Source: JADHLJ01 sp038118725
GTDB lineage: Bacteria > Pseudomonadota > Alphaproteobacteria > Thalassobaculales > Thalassobaculaceae
DNA: 64,000 nt
Direction: 5' to 3'
NCBI GenBank assembly: GCA_038118725.1
Contig: JAYOIK010000013.1
Span: forward strand, 11,762-75,761
Positions 7,527-16,021 of this stretch are shown here, in pieces. The translations under genes were made by a program, and so were the position numbers. How positions within the stretch are numbered: position 1 is the stretch's first letter; each line of letters opens with the position of its first letter. A model generated the notes under the pieces. That model did not search any database. It was not told where the DNA came from and was given only the letters and a program-made list of their open reading frames with translations.

Positions 7527-8786
7527 ATGCATCTTCAGGAGCTTAAGAAGAAAACGCCGGCTGACCTTCTCGCCTACGCGGAAGAGTTGGAGATCGAGAA
7601 TGCCAGTGTTCTGCGAAAGCAGGACATGATGTTCGCGATTTTAAAACAATTGGCCGAAAACGACGTGGCGATCCACGGGATGGGCGTGCTCGAAACGCTG
7701 TCCGACGGATTTGGGTTCCTCAGATCGCCTGAATCGAATTATCTGCCGGGGCCGGATGATATTTATGTCTCACCTAGCCAGGTGCGGCGGTTCGGTCTAC
7801 GGACCGGCGATACGGTTGAAGGGCAAATCCGCGCGCCCAAGGATGGCGAGCGGTATTTCGCGCTTCTTAAGGTCAATAAGATCAATTTCGAGGACCCGGA
7901 CGTTGTCCGTCACCGGATCAACTTCGACAACTTGACGCCATTGTATCCGGAAGAGCGACTCGGTCTCGAGGTGGAAACCCCCGGGAAAGCCGGCGATCCG
8001 ACCTGCCGGGTTATTGATTTGATTTCACCGATCGGAAAGGGTCAACGCGCCCTGGTGGTGGCGCCGCCGCGCACTGGTAAAACGGTCATGTTGCAGAATA
8101 TCGCGACATCAATTTCGAAGAATCATCCCGAGGTCTATCTCATCGTGCTTTTGATTGATGAGCGTCCAGAGGAAGTCACCGACATGGACCGGACCGTAAA
8201 CGGCGAGGTCATCAGTTCGACCTTCGACGAACCGGCCAGCCGACATGTCCAGGTCGCCGAGATGGTTATCGAGAAAGCCAAGCGGCTGGTCGAGCACCGC
8301 CGCGACGTGGTTATCCTGCTGGATTCGATCACCCGACTGGCGCGGGCCTATAACACGGTTGTGCCGTCATCCGGAAAGGTCCTGACCGGCGGTGTTGACG
8401 CCAATGCCCTGCAGCGGCCGAAACGGTTCTTCGGCGCGGCGCGGAATATTGAGGAGGGTGGATCGCTTTCGATCATCGCCACCGCGCTCATCGATACGGG
8501 CTCGCGGATGGACGAGGTTATCTTCGAGGAGTTCAAGGGGACCGGTAATTCCGAGATCATTCTCGACCGGAAACTCACGGACAAGCGCACCTTCCCGACG
8601 ATCGACATCACCCGGTCGGGGACCCGCAAGGAAGAGTTGTTGGTCGATAAGGGCACCCTGGCTAAGATGTGGGTGTTGCGGCGAATTCTCACTCAAATGG
8701 GGACCGTCGATGCTATGGAGTTCTTGTTGGATAAGCTCAAGACCTCGAAGAACAACGCGGACTTTTTCGACGCGATGAATTCCTGA
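7527..8786 (+). CDS. rho: Transcription termination factor Rho
   Basis: A 419-residue hexameric RNA helicase that terminates transcription at unstructured C-rich RNA. In order: an N-terminal helical Rho_N region (LKKKTPADLLAYAEELEI), the cold-shock-like RNA-binding domain with GFGFLR near residue 61, and the ATPase domain with Walker A PPRTGKTV near residue 180, the LIDERPEEVTDM Walker B-side motif, and TGGVDANALQRPKRFFGAARN covering the Q and R loops. The length and motifs are normal, with no domain insertion. It has its own leader and is followed by a strong intrinsic terminator. Confidence 0.98.
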   Translation: MHLQELKKKTPADLLAYAEELEIENASVLRKQDMMFAILKQLAENDVAIHGMGVLETLSDGFGFLRSPESNYLPGPDDIYVSPSQVRRFGLRTGDTVEGQIRAPKDGERYFALLKVNKINFEDPDVVRHRINFDNLTPLYPEERLGLEVETPGKAGDPTCRVIDLISPIGKGQRALVVAPPRTGKTVMLQNIATSISKNHPEVYLIVLLIDERPEEVTDMDRTVNGEVISSTFDEPASRHVQVAEMVIEKAKRLVEHRRDVVILLDSITRLARAYNTVVPSSGKVLTGGVDANALQRPKRFFGAARNIEEGGSLSIIATALIDTGSRMDEVIFEEFKGTGNSEIILDRKLTDKRTFPTIDITRSGTRKEELLVDKGTLAKMWVLRRILTQMGTVDAMEFLLDKLKTSKNNADFFDAMNS

Positions 8787-8819
8787 AACGGATAAAACAG
8801 GAAGCAGTGGATTGAAAAA

Positions 8820-8850
8820 GGGGGCTCCATTGGAGCCCCCTTCGCCTTTT
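8820..8850 (+). terminator. Intrinsic terminator after rho
   Basis: A 9 bp perfect stem, GGGGGCTCC / GGAGCCCCC, with loop ATT is followed by TTCGCCTTTT. It lies 34 bp beyond the rho stop codon and before the convergent quinone reductase gene, so it may serve rho and, read from the other strand, that gene as well. Confidence 0.85.
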
Positions 8851-8877
8851 AGGAACGTTTTCGGTTCGAAATCGTTT

Positions 8878-9852
8878 CTACGGAACTAGGATTGTCGACC
8901 CGGTGGTCTTGCGGCCTTCCAAGGCTTCATGAGCGGCTTGTGCTTCGGACAAGGCGAAAGTCTGATCGATGCTGATCTTCACCGCGCCCGAGGCGACGAC
9001 GGAGAACAGATCTTCCGACATGGCGCGTAGCCGGTCTGGGGTGTCCGCGTAGTTGAAGAGGGTCGGACGGGTAAAATAGAGTGAGCCCTTCTGCGCGAAA
9101 ACACCGAGATCCACTGGAGGAATCGGCCCGGATGCCTGGCCGAAACTGACCATGATTCCCCGCGGACGCAAACAATCGAGAGATCCCGAGAATGTATCGG
9201 CACCGATGGAATCATAGACCACGGGAAGCTTCGCGCCGCCGGTGATCTCATTGACCTTGGCGACGAAATCATCCCGTGTGTAGACGATCGGATGATCACA
9301 GCCATTGGCCCGCGCGAGCTCGGCCTTGGCGTCACTGCCGACGGTGCCAATGACGGTGGCGCCGAGGCTTTTCGCCCACTGGCAGACGATGAGGCCAACG
9401 CCACCAGCCGCGGCGTGGATCAGGATTGTATCCCCCGACTGGACCTTGTGGATCTGGCGGATCAGATATTGCGCGGTAAGGCCCTTGAGCATCATGGCGG
9501 CCGCGGTCTTGTCATCAACGCCGTCCGGCACCTTCACGACCTTGGCGGCCTCTATATTCCGCGCCTCGGCGTACGAGCCGGGCGGGCCGGCGGCATAGGC
9601 AACACGATCTCCTTCGGCAATATCCGACACGCCGGCGCCGACCGCGTCGACCACGCCGGCGCCTTCCATCCCGATCCCCGAGGGGAGAGGGAGAGGATAT
9701 AGTCCGCTCCGATGATAGGTGTCGATGTAGTTAAGACCGACAACAGTGTGTCGCACCCGTATTTCTCCGGCTCCGGGATCGCCGACGTCCACGTCGTCCC
9801 AACTTAAAACATTGGGCCCACCAGTCTGGTGGAAGCGGATGGCCTTGGTCAT
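8878..9852 (-). CDS. NADPH:quinone oxidoreductase (zinc-independent MDR family)
   Basis: A 324-residue medium-chain reductase of the QOR type. The N-terminal GroES-like domain includes HTVVGLNYIDTYHRSGLYPL and GIGMEGAGVVDAVG; the Rossmann domain has HAAAGGVGLIVCQWAKSLG for NADPH binding. The cysteine ligands of structural zinc are absent, as in zeta-crystallin-like enzymes, which reduce quinones or activated alkenes. The ATG at 9852 gives normal family length; the frame is open upstream but only because it shadows the dienelactone hydrolase gene. It lies 13 bp after that gene and is likely co-transcribed. Confidence 0.92.
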   Translation of the reverse strand: MTKAIRFHQTGGPNVLSWDDVDVGDPGAGEIRVRHTVVGLNYIDTYHRSGLYPLPLPSGIGMEGAGVVDAVGAGVSDIAEGDRVAYAAGPPGSYAEARNIEAAKVVKVPDGVDDKTAAAMMLKGLTAQYLIRQIHKVQSGDTILIHAAAGGVGLIVCQWAKSLGATVIGTVGSDAKAELARANGCDHPIVYTRDDFVAKVNEITGGAKLPVVYDSIGADTFSGSLDCLRPRGIMVSFGQASGPIPPVDLGVFAQKGSLYFTRPTLFNYADTPDRLRAMSEDLFSVVASGAVKISIDQTFALSEAQAAHEALEGRKTTGSTILVP

Positions 9853-9865
9853 GGGAAAACTCCGT

Positions 9866-10564
9866 TTAGCGAAGGTTTGCTTGGAAAAAGTCGGCGGTTC
9901 GCTGATTGGCGAGATCGGCGGCCGCTTTGTCGAAATGCTCTCCGCCTTGGCGAGCGAACGCGTGGTCCTGTTGGTCATAGACGTGGAGGGAACAAAACCG
10001 GTTGTCGCCGAGACCGGCTTGAATAGCGGCTTGCGCCTCGGGGGGCACGAACCCGTCCAACGCGGCGATGTGCGAAAGATATGGAGTGCGAATAGCCTTG
10101 GCTTCGTCAAGCAGCCCGTCGAGCCCGACGCCATAGAAGCTGACATTGCAATCCGCGTCGGTTCTGGTCGCCATGAGATAGGCGAGTTTCCCACCTAGGC
10201 AATAACCCACGCTACCGACCTTGCCGGTGCAACCAGGCATTGATCTTAGGTGAGAGAGTGTAGCCTTTAGATCCGATACGCCCTTGTCGGAATCAAACAG
10301 GCCGAACAGCTCAAAGGCGCGATCCCATTCCGCTTGGCTTTGATCGGAAATATCAATGCCGGGTTCGATGCGCCAGAAAATGTCGGGGCAAAGTACATGA
10401 TAACCGAGGCCCGCATATCCATCGGCCAAATCCCGCATCACTTTGTTTACGCCGAAAATCTCCTGAATAAGGACGATCCCGGGGGCGTCGCCGGGATTGG
10501 ATGGCGCGGCGCTATAGGCTTGGAAAGCCCCACCGTCGTCGGAGCTGATTGTTACGTAACCCAT
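9866..10564 (-). CDS. Dienelactone hydrolase family protein
   Basis: A 232-residue alpha/beta hydrolase of the DLH family. The nucleophile is the cysteine in GSVGYCLGGKLAYLMA, the expected Gly-x-Cys-x-Gly elbow, with the acid in the AALDGFVPPE region and the histidine in YDQQDHAFARQGG. Classic DLH opens dienelactone in chloroaromatic breakdown, but most homologues act on unknown esters or lactones, and no chlorocatechol genes are near. It precedes the quinone reductase gene by 13 bp; the pair could detoxify reactive carbonyl or quinone compounds, which is inference. Confidence 0.9.
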   Translation of the reverse strand: MGYVTISSDDGGAFQAYSAAPSNPGDAPGIVLIQEIFGVNKVMRDLADGYAGLGYHVLCPDIFWRIEPGIDISDQSQAEWDRAFELFGLFDSDKGVSDLKATLSHLRSMPGCTGKVGSVGYCLGGKLAYLMATRTDADCNVSFYGVGLDGLLDEAKAIRTPYLSHIAALDGFVPPEAQAAIQAGLGDNRFCSLHVYDQQDHAFARQGGEHFDKAAADLANQRTADFFQANLR

Positions 10565-10669
10565 TTCACTATCTCCCTTGGCCGTGGCGGCGGCGCAAGC
10601 GTAACCCGCGGGGAAAAATCAAGTCCACGGGGAAGCGCGGACTGGGTACCATGGACCTGATACCGTGTT

Positions 10670-11140
10670 TCAGAGGAGTCGGCCCTGTCCGGATTCGAGA
10701 TCAAGAAGGAAAGCCTTGGTTTCAATACCGTTTCCACCGGAAAATCCGGTTAGCTTTCCCCCGGCGCCGACGACGCGGTGGCACGGAACGATTACCGGTA
10801 TCGGGTTTTGTCCGCATGCGGTGCCGACGGCCTGCGGTTCCGACCCGACCGCTCTCGCGACATCGCCGTAGGTTAGCACCTGGCCGAAGGGGATGGCGCG
10901 CATCACTTTCCAAACACCCAGCTGAAGCGTGGAGCCTTCTAGGTGAACGGGTGTCGTGAATCTGGTCAGCGAGCCGGCGAAATATTGTGCGATCTCCCGC
11001 GCCGCGGCGTCCAGGATCGGGTCCGATGGGCAATCTTGAGTGGGAGCTCCATCTCGAATCCAAGCAACTCTTGTAATCGCGCGACCATTGCTCGATAGAG
11101 ACAGCGCGCCGACGGGGGTTGTTATCTTTCTTTGTCCCAT
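10670..11140 (-). CDS. ogt: Methylated-DNA--[protein]-cysteine S-methyltransferase
   Basis: A 156-residue suicide repair protein that takes alkyl groups from O6-alkylguanine onto its own cysteine. The active-site PCHRV motif lies in NPIPVIVPCHRVVGAGGKL, preceded by the DNA-binding helix region FGQVLTYGDVARAVG with the arginine finger area. The start at 11140 gives the compact Ogt-type length without an Ada regulatory domain; the frame extends upstream but has no conserved sequence. It diverges from mnmE. Confidence 0.95.
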   Translation of the reverse strand: MGQRKITTPVGALSLSSNGRAITRVAWIRDGAPTQDCPSDPILDAAAREIAQYFAGSLTRFTTPVHLEGSTLQLGVWKVMRAIPFGQVLTYGDVARAVGSEPQAVGTACGQNPIPVIVPCHRVVGAGGKLTGFSGGNGIETKAFLLDLESGQGRLL

Positions 11141-11273
11141 GTCACATCCTGGGTTTGGGAAAGAGCGTGGTGACTTCAAGCGTTGAAAGACAGTCGCCGG
11201 TGTCGAGTTTTTACGCAAGACCGGATCTCCGGCCCTTTGCAATGGTTGCCGCGTGGTCCGAGGAGACAGGTTC

Positions 11274-12626
11274 GTGGGTTCCGACGAGGATACCATTGTT
11301 GCTCTTGCAAGCGCGCCTGGTCGCGCGGCGGTTGCCATTGTTAGAATCTCCGGTTCCAGTGCGTCGAAGGTTGGCGCGATCCTGGGCTTTGAATTGCCTC
11401 GGCCTCGGTTGGCGAGTGTAAGAAAGCTCAGGCATGCCGGGACTGAACTCGATCAGGCCCTGGTTTTGTTCTTCAAAGGACCCGGTAGTTACACAGGAGA
11501 GGATTTGGTCGAACTTCATATACATGGTGGAAAGGCTTCGTATGACTCAGTCCTATCGGTGCTCCTAAGTGTCCCGCATTGGCGCCATGCCGAGCCTGGG
11601 GAGTTTAGTCGACGGGCTGTTCTGAATGGCCGATTGGACCTTACCGCGGCCGAGGCAGTGAATGATTTGGTTAATGCGGAGACCGAGGCACAGCGTGAAC
11701 TCGCGATGATGCAGCTTGGTGGTTCCTTGCGTGGTGTATTCGAAGATTGGGCCGAAAAACTTACGGGAATCCGCGCGCATCTTGAGGCCTATATTGATTT
11801 TCCCGACGAGGAGATCCCGTCCACTGTCTTGGATGGTCTTTGTTCGGGCCTCGTGGAACTGATCGACTCCATGACAGCGTTCATGAATGATGGGCGCCGA
11901 GGAGAACGGCTTCGGGAGGGGTTGAGGATCGCGGTGGTAGGGCCACCAAATGCTGGTAAGTCCAGTTTCGTGAATTGGCTCGCGGAGCGGGATGTGGCGA
12001 TTGTTTCCGAGCAAGCTGGTACGACGCGTGATGTGATCGAGGTTCATCTGGATTTGGAAGGGTATCCCGTGACGGTTGCCGATACCGCCGGGTTGCGGGA
12101 AGAAGGTGGGGTTGTCGAGATAGAGGGGATGCGGCGGGCGCGTCAGTGGGCCGATAACGCGGATCTAAGAATCCTTGTTGTGGATGTGACGGATGTGGAA
12201 ACGCGGGATCCGACCCAATATGGCTTGCGCGAGGGGGATCTTGTTCTTTTCAACAAGGTCGATCTGTCGACGGCCGCCGGCCATAAGAGGCGTTTGAAAG
12301 ATCCCGGACGATGGGATGTCGAACATGTATCGGTGTCGACGGGCGAGGGACTGGCGGACGCCATGAAGGTTTTGTCGAATACCGCACGCTCCCGGATGGA
12401 TGTAGCGAAACAACCGGTCATTTCGCGATCCAGGCATAGGGCGGCGTTGCGGGAATGCGTGGTTGCCTTGGAGGGCGCGCGCGCGGGTTTATCAACGGAT
12501 TTGGATCTTGAGATTGTCGCGGAGGAGATGCGACGAGCGGCTGACGACCTTGGTCGGGTCACCGGTCGTGTGGATGTTGAGGATTTGCTGGATGTGGTGT
12601 TTCGGGATTTTTGCATCGGGAAGTAA
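11274..12626 (+). CDS. mnmE: tRNA modification GTPase MnmE
   Basis: A 450-residue GTPase that, with MnmG, installs the (carboxymethyl)aminomethyl group on wobble uridine U34 of tRNAs. It has the N-terminal formyl-THF-binding domain (DTIVALASAPGRAAVAIVR, GSYTGEDLVELHIHGG), a helical domain, and the inserted G domain: GPPNAGKS at about 223-230, TTRD near 250, DTAGLREE near 270 and NKVD. The C-terminal FCIGK carries the catalytic cysteine. A GTG at 11274 is chosen because GAGGAG lies eight bases upstream; an in-frame GTG 21 bp earlier lacks that. The stop codon abuts a parS site and mnmG follows. Confidence 0.96.
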   Translation: MGSDEDTIVALASAPGRAAVAIVRISGSSASKVGAILGFELPRPRLASVRKLRHAGTELDQALVLFFKGPGSYTGEDLVELHIHGGKASYDSVLSVLLSVPHWRHAEPGEFSRRAVLNGRLDLTAAEAVNDLVNAETEAQRELAMMQLGGSLRGVFEDWAEKLTGIRAHLEAYIDFPDEEIPSTVLDGLCSGLVELIDSMTAFMNDGRRGERLREGLRIAVVGPPNAGKSSFVNWLAERDVAIVSEQAGTTRDVIEVHLDLEGYPVTVADTAGLREEGGVVEIEGMRRARQWADNADLRILVVDVTDVETRDPTQYGLREGDLVLFNKVDLSTAAGHKRRLKDPGRWDVEHVSVSTGEGLADAMKVLSNTARSRMDVAKQPVISRSRHRAALRECVVALEGARAGLSTDLDLEIVAEEMRRAADDLGRVTGRVDVEDLLDVVFRDFCIGK

Positions 12627-12642
12627 TGTTTCACGTGAAACA
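12627..12642. promoter_or_regulatory. parS: parS centromere site 1 (perfect 16 bp palindrome)
   Basis: The sequence TGTTTCACGTGAAACA matches the universal parS consensus at all 16 positions. It begins immediately after the mnmE stop codon and about 50 bp before the likely mnmG start. ParB encoded 3.4 kb downstream should load here. It is the only exact copy of the three in this cluster. Confidence 0.95.
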
Positions 12643-12694
12643 CGGTTTAGTGTTTGTTAGGACAAGGAACGCTGCTCAGGACGAGGTGACGGTC

Positions 12695-14593
12695 GTGAAG
12701 AATCGCTTTGATGTCGTGGTTATAGGAGGCGGGCACGCGGGCTGTGAAGCCGCCGCCGCGAGCGCCCGTTTGGGCGCCGAGACCTTATTGGTAACGCACA
12801 AACGCTCAACGATCGGGGAGATGTCCTGTAATCCGGCCATTGGTGGCTTGGGAAAGGGTCATCTGGTTCGGGAGATCGATGCCCTTGATGGAATCATGGG
12901 TCGGGCGACCGATCTAGCGGGCATCCAATACCGGGTCTTGAATAGAAGCAAGGGCCCGGCTGTGCGTGGGCCGCGTGCCCAGGCGGATCGCGCGCTTTAT
13001 CGGCGGGCCGTACAAGACCTTCTGGCCGGGCAGGATAATCTTTCCATCGCGGAAGGGTCTGTCGAGGATATTCTTTGTCCGAATGATGAACGCGTTTCCG
13101 CCGTTGTGTGCGGCGACGGTAGGGTGTTTCGCACGGAGCACGTGGTTCTTACCACCGGGACGTTTCTGCGGGGCGTAATCCACCGTGGTGAGGAACGGAT
13201 TCCCGCCGGCCGTATTGGAGATGCTCCGTCCGTGGCTTTATCCGGCACGCTGGCGCGGATTGGATTTGAGCTTGGACGATTGAAAACAGGCACGCCGGCG
13301 CGATTAAATGGCCAAACGATCAAGTGGGATCGTCTGGAAGAGCAGAAAGGCGATAACCCCCCGGAACCGATGTCATATATGACCGAGCGAGTTTTGGTTC
13401 CACAGGTTTCCTGCTTTATCACCACAACGACGCCGGAAACCCACCGGATCATCGCTGACAATCTACATCGTTCACCGATGTATGACGGTCGTATTGAGGG
13501 TGTAGGACCGAGGTATTGCCCGTCGATCGAAGACAAGGTGGTTCGGTTCGCGAGTCGGGACCATCACCAGATTTTTCTGGAGCCGGAGGGGTTGGATACC
13601 AATTGGGTGTATCCCAACGGGATTTCAACGTCTCTGCCGAGCGATGTTCAGGAGGCATTTATTAAGTCAATTCCAGGCTTGGAGGATGCCGAGATCTTGC
13701 GGCCGGGTTACGCGATTGAATATGACCATGTGGACGCGCGAGAGTTGAATGAGGCTCTGGAAACCAAGAGGGTTAAAGGGCTGTATTTCGCGGGCCAAAT
13801 CAATGGGACGACGGGTTACGAGGAAGCGGCCGCTCAAGGTTTGGTGGCCGGGGTGAACGCGGCGCTGAGCGCCGCGGGGGAAGGAAAACGATTCGTCGTG
13901 GATCGGGCGGAAGGGTACATGGGAGTGATGATTGATGACCTTGTAACCAAGGGTACGCGGGAGCCTTATCGAATGTTTACATCGCGGGCGGAGTATCGTT
14001 TGCGTTTGCGGGCGGATAACGCGGACCGTCGGTTGACGGAGAAAGGCTTGTCGATTGGCTGTGTCGGCGCGGACCGGGCCACTAGGTTTCAGGACAAGCT
14101 ATCCGAGATTGATGCCGTGACGGATAAGCTGCGGGGCCTATCGGCATCACCGAACCAGTTACGGGCCGTTGGCATTCCCGCGAACCTTGATGGGACACCG
14201 AGAACGGCTTTTGAAATGCTCGGTCAGCTTAAGGATGAGGCACATCGGCTGAACTCGGTTTGGCCGGAATTGGAGGGTATTCGACCGGCGGTGCTTCAGG
14301 CTGTCTCGATAGACGCGCTGTATTCGGGTTACGTCTCGAGACAAGACGCGGATATCCGATCTTTTCGTCGGGAGGAGGCGTTGTCGATCCCGGGCGATTT
14401 AGACTATCGAGCCATCGGGGGTCTTTCAAATGAAGTCCGGGAATCCTTGGCGGCGACCAAGCCAGGCACGTTGGGACAAGCAGCGCGTATTCCCGGGGTT
14501 ACGCCCGCGGCGGTGTTGTCTTTGATGCGATTTGTAAAATCTGGTGATCATCGAGGCAATCAGACCAACGCGATGGAGCGGGATGTGAAATGA
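12695..14593 (+). CDS. mnmG: tRNA uridine-5-carboxymethylaminomethyl modification enzyme MnmG (GidA)
   Basis: A 632-residue FAD enzyme that partners MnmE in modifying U34 of tRNA. The FAD-binding GGGHAGCEAA motif starts at residue 11. Other family marks are CNPAIGGLGKGHLVREIDALDG, GTFLRG, PRYCPSIEDK and GQINGTTGYEEAAAQG, plus the C-terminal helical MnmE-binding domain ending in SLMRFV. The GTG at 12695 has GAGG eight bases upstream and gives standard length. An ATG at 12626 is also in frame, but it overlaps parS and would add a non-conserved leader. The stop overlaps the rsmG start in an ATGA. Confidence 0.96.
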   Translation: MKNRFDVVVIGGGHAGCEAAAASARLGAETLLVTHKRSTIGEMSCNPAIGGLGKGHLVREIDALDGIMGRATDLAGIQYRVLNRSKGPAVRGPRAQADRALYRRAVQDLLAGQDNLSIAEGSVEDILCPNDERVSAVVCGDGRVFRTEHVVLTTGTFLRGVIHRGEERIPAGRIGDAPSVALSGTLARIGFELGRLKTGTPARLNGQTIKWDRLEEQKGDNPPEPMSYMTERVLVPQVSCFITTTTPETHRIIADNLHRSPMYDGRIEGVGPRYCPSIEDKVVRFASRDHHQIFLEPEGLDTNWVYPNGISTSLPSDVQEAFIKSIPGLEDAEILRPGYAIEYDHVDARELNEALETKRVKGLYFAGQINGTTGYEEAAAQGLVAGVNAALSAAGEGKRFVVDRAEGYMGVMIDDLVTKGTREPYRMFTSRAEYRLRLRADNADRRLTEKGLSIGCVGADRATRFQDKLSEIDAVTDKLRGLSASPNQLRAVGIPANLDGTPRTAFEMLGQLKDEAHRLNSVWPELEGIRPAVLQAVSIDALYSGYVSRQDADIRSFRREEALSIPGDLDYRAIGGLSNEVRESLAATKPGTLGQAARIPGVTPAAVLSLMRFVKSGDHRGNQTNAMERDVK

Positions 14594-15204
14594 CCGGCGG
14601 TCCGGAGCTCGTTTCAGATTACCAACATGTTTCACGTGAAACCTTGGAGAAGTTCCAGATTTACAACAAGTTGCTTCATAAATGGCAACGGGCGATAAAT
14701 CTTGTTTCCAGGCAAAGCCTCGAGGATTCTGGCCGGCGTCACTTTCTAGACAGCGCTCAACTTTTCCCGCTTGTGCCAGGCGACGCGCGATCCCTGTTGG
14801 ATATCGGAAGCGGTGCCGGGTTTCCGGGTATGGTGCTTGCGATTATGGGCGTGTCGAATGTCGAGCTTGTCGAATCCGACCAGCGAAAATGCTTGTTTTT
14901 GCGGGAAGTTTCACGTGAAACATCCACGGCGGTCACGATTACCAATGCCAGAATTGAGAAGCTGACCCCGAAAACCTTTGATGTAGTGACTTCCAGGGCC
15001 TGTGCGTCGCTCGATGTATTGCTGAGTTATGCCAAGCCTTACCTTGGACCATCCACCGTTTGCCTGTTTCCGAAGGGTCAAACGGTGGAGGAGGAATTGA
15101 CTACCGCGCAAAAACGATGGAATATGCGCTATACGCTGATAGATAGCGTCTCTGATAGTGCCGCGCGAATAGTCCGACTGGAGGGCATATTCAATGATCG
15201 ATGA
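14590..15204 (+). CDS. rsmG: 16S rRNA (guanine527-N7)-methyltransferase RsmG (GidB)
   Basis: A 204-residue SAM-dependent enzyme that methylates G527 of 16S rRNA. The SAM motif LLDIGSGAGFPGMVLAI lies at about residues 69-85, preceded by HFLDSAQL and followed by VTSRACASLDVLL and LFPKG, all typical. It starts inside the mnmG stop (ATGA) and its 3' end overlaps parA by 11 bases, so the block is tightly coupled. Two parS sites lie within the coding sequence. Each encodes the tetrapeptide-like stretch VSRET, once near the N terminus and once after the SAM pocket. Confidence 0.96.
   Translation: MTGGPELVSDYQHVSRETLEKFQIYNKLLHKWQRAINLVSRQSLEDSGRRHFLDSAQLFPLVPGDARSLLDIGSGAGFPGMVLAIMGVSNVELVESDQRKCLFLREVSRETSTAVTITNARIEKLTPKTFDVVTSRACASLDVLLSYAKPYLGPSTVCLFPKGQTVEEELTTAQKRWNMRYTLIDSVSDSAARIVRLEGIFNDR
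14628..14643. promoter_or_regulatory. parS: parS centromere site 2, inside the rsmG coding sequence
   Basis: TGTTTCACGTGAAACC matches the parS consensus at 15 of 16 bases; only the last base differs. It encodes part of the N-terminal HVSRETL segment of RsmG, so it is constrained both as protein and as ParB target. Confidence 0.9.
14907..14922. promoter_or_regulatory. parS: parS centromere site 3, inside the rsmG coding sequence
   Basis: AGTTTCACGTGAAACA matches parS at 15 of 16 bases; only the first base differs. It encodes a second VSRET stretch (REVSRETST) in RsmG, in the variable region after the SAM pocket, and lies 279 bp from site 2. Confidence 0.9.
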
Positions 15205-16021
15205 GGTGGTATTCAAGGGGTCGGGATGGCGCGGCCCTCGTGTTATAGCGGTAGCGAATCAAAAGGGTGGGGTGGGGAAGACGACGACGGCCATCAACCT
15301 GGCGACCGCGATGGCGGCGTGTGACATGAAAGTGCTTATTGTCGATTTGGATCCGCAAGGCAATGCCAGCACGGGTCTTGGAATTCCCCGCACGGCGCGG
15401 GATTGGGATTCTTACGCCGTGTTGACTGGCGCCGCGTCCATGGCGGAGGCGACCGAGGAAAGCACCGTCCCCAATCTCTGGATTGTTCCGAGTTCCGCGC
15501 ATCTTTCAGGTGCCGAGATCGAGCTTGTATCAGTGGAAGAAAGAGAATATCGGCTTCGCGAGGCGATGGTGCGACATCTGCGGGGGGAAGGCTCCAAATA
15601 CGATTACATTCTGATCGATTGCCCGCCATCGCTCGGGTTGTTGACATTGAACGCGTTCGTCGCGGCGGATGCCGTGTTGGTCCCTCTGCAATGTGAATTC
15701 TACGCGTTGGAGGGACTCAGCATGTTGCTGCGTACCGTGGAACGCGTGCGTAAGGCGTTTAACCCGGCCCTCGATATCCAGGGCGTGGTGCTGACCATGT
15801 TCGATGTGCGGAACAATCTTTCCGAACAGGTTGCCGCGGATGTGCGCGAGCATCTTGGAGACAAGGTCTACAGAACCGTTATTCCCCGAAATGTGCGAGT
15901 CTCGGAGGCGCCGTCGCATGGGCTACCGGTTTTGGTCTATGATATGCGTTGTGCTGGATCCAAGGCCTATATCCACCTGGCCAGCGAGGTGATTAAACGC
16001 GAACGAGGTCTTGCCGCGTGA
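15194..16021 (+). CDS. parA: Chromosome partitioning ATPase ParA
   Basis: A 275-residue deviant-Walker ATPase that moves ParB-parS complexes along the nucleoid. The KGGVGKTTT motif with signature lysine is at residues 24-32, followed by DLDPQGNAS, the DYILIDCPPSLGLLT switch and the C-terminal RNVRVSEAPSHGLPV stretch typical of chromosomal ParA. It lacks the N-terminal DNA-binding domain of plasmid type Ia proteins, so it is the chromosomal type. It overlaps rsmG by 11 bases and parB by four. Confidence 0.97.
   Translation: MIDEVVFKGSGWRGPRVIAVANQKGGVGKTTTAINLATAMAACDMKVLIVDLDPQGNASTGLGIPRTARDWDSYAVLTGAASMAEATEESTVPNLWIVPSSAHLSGAEIELVSVEEREYRLREAMVRHLRGEGSKYDYILIDCPPSLGLLTLNAFVAADAVLVPLQCEFYALEGLSMLLRTVERVRKAFNPALDIQGVVLTMFDVRNNLSEQVAADVREHLGDKVYRTVIPRNVRVSEAPSHGLPVLVYDMRCAGSKAYIHLASEVIKRERGLAA

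Noticed and set aside
9853..10194. Upstream extension of the quinone oxidoreductase
   Set aside because: It shadows the dienelactone hydrolase gene; the MDR family start is at 9852.
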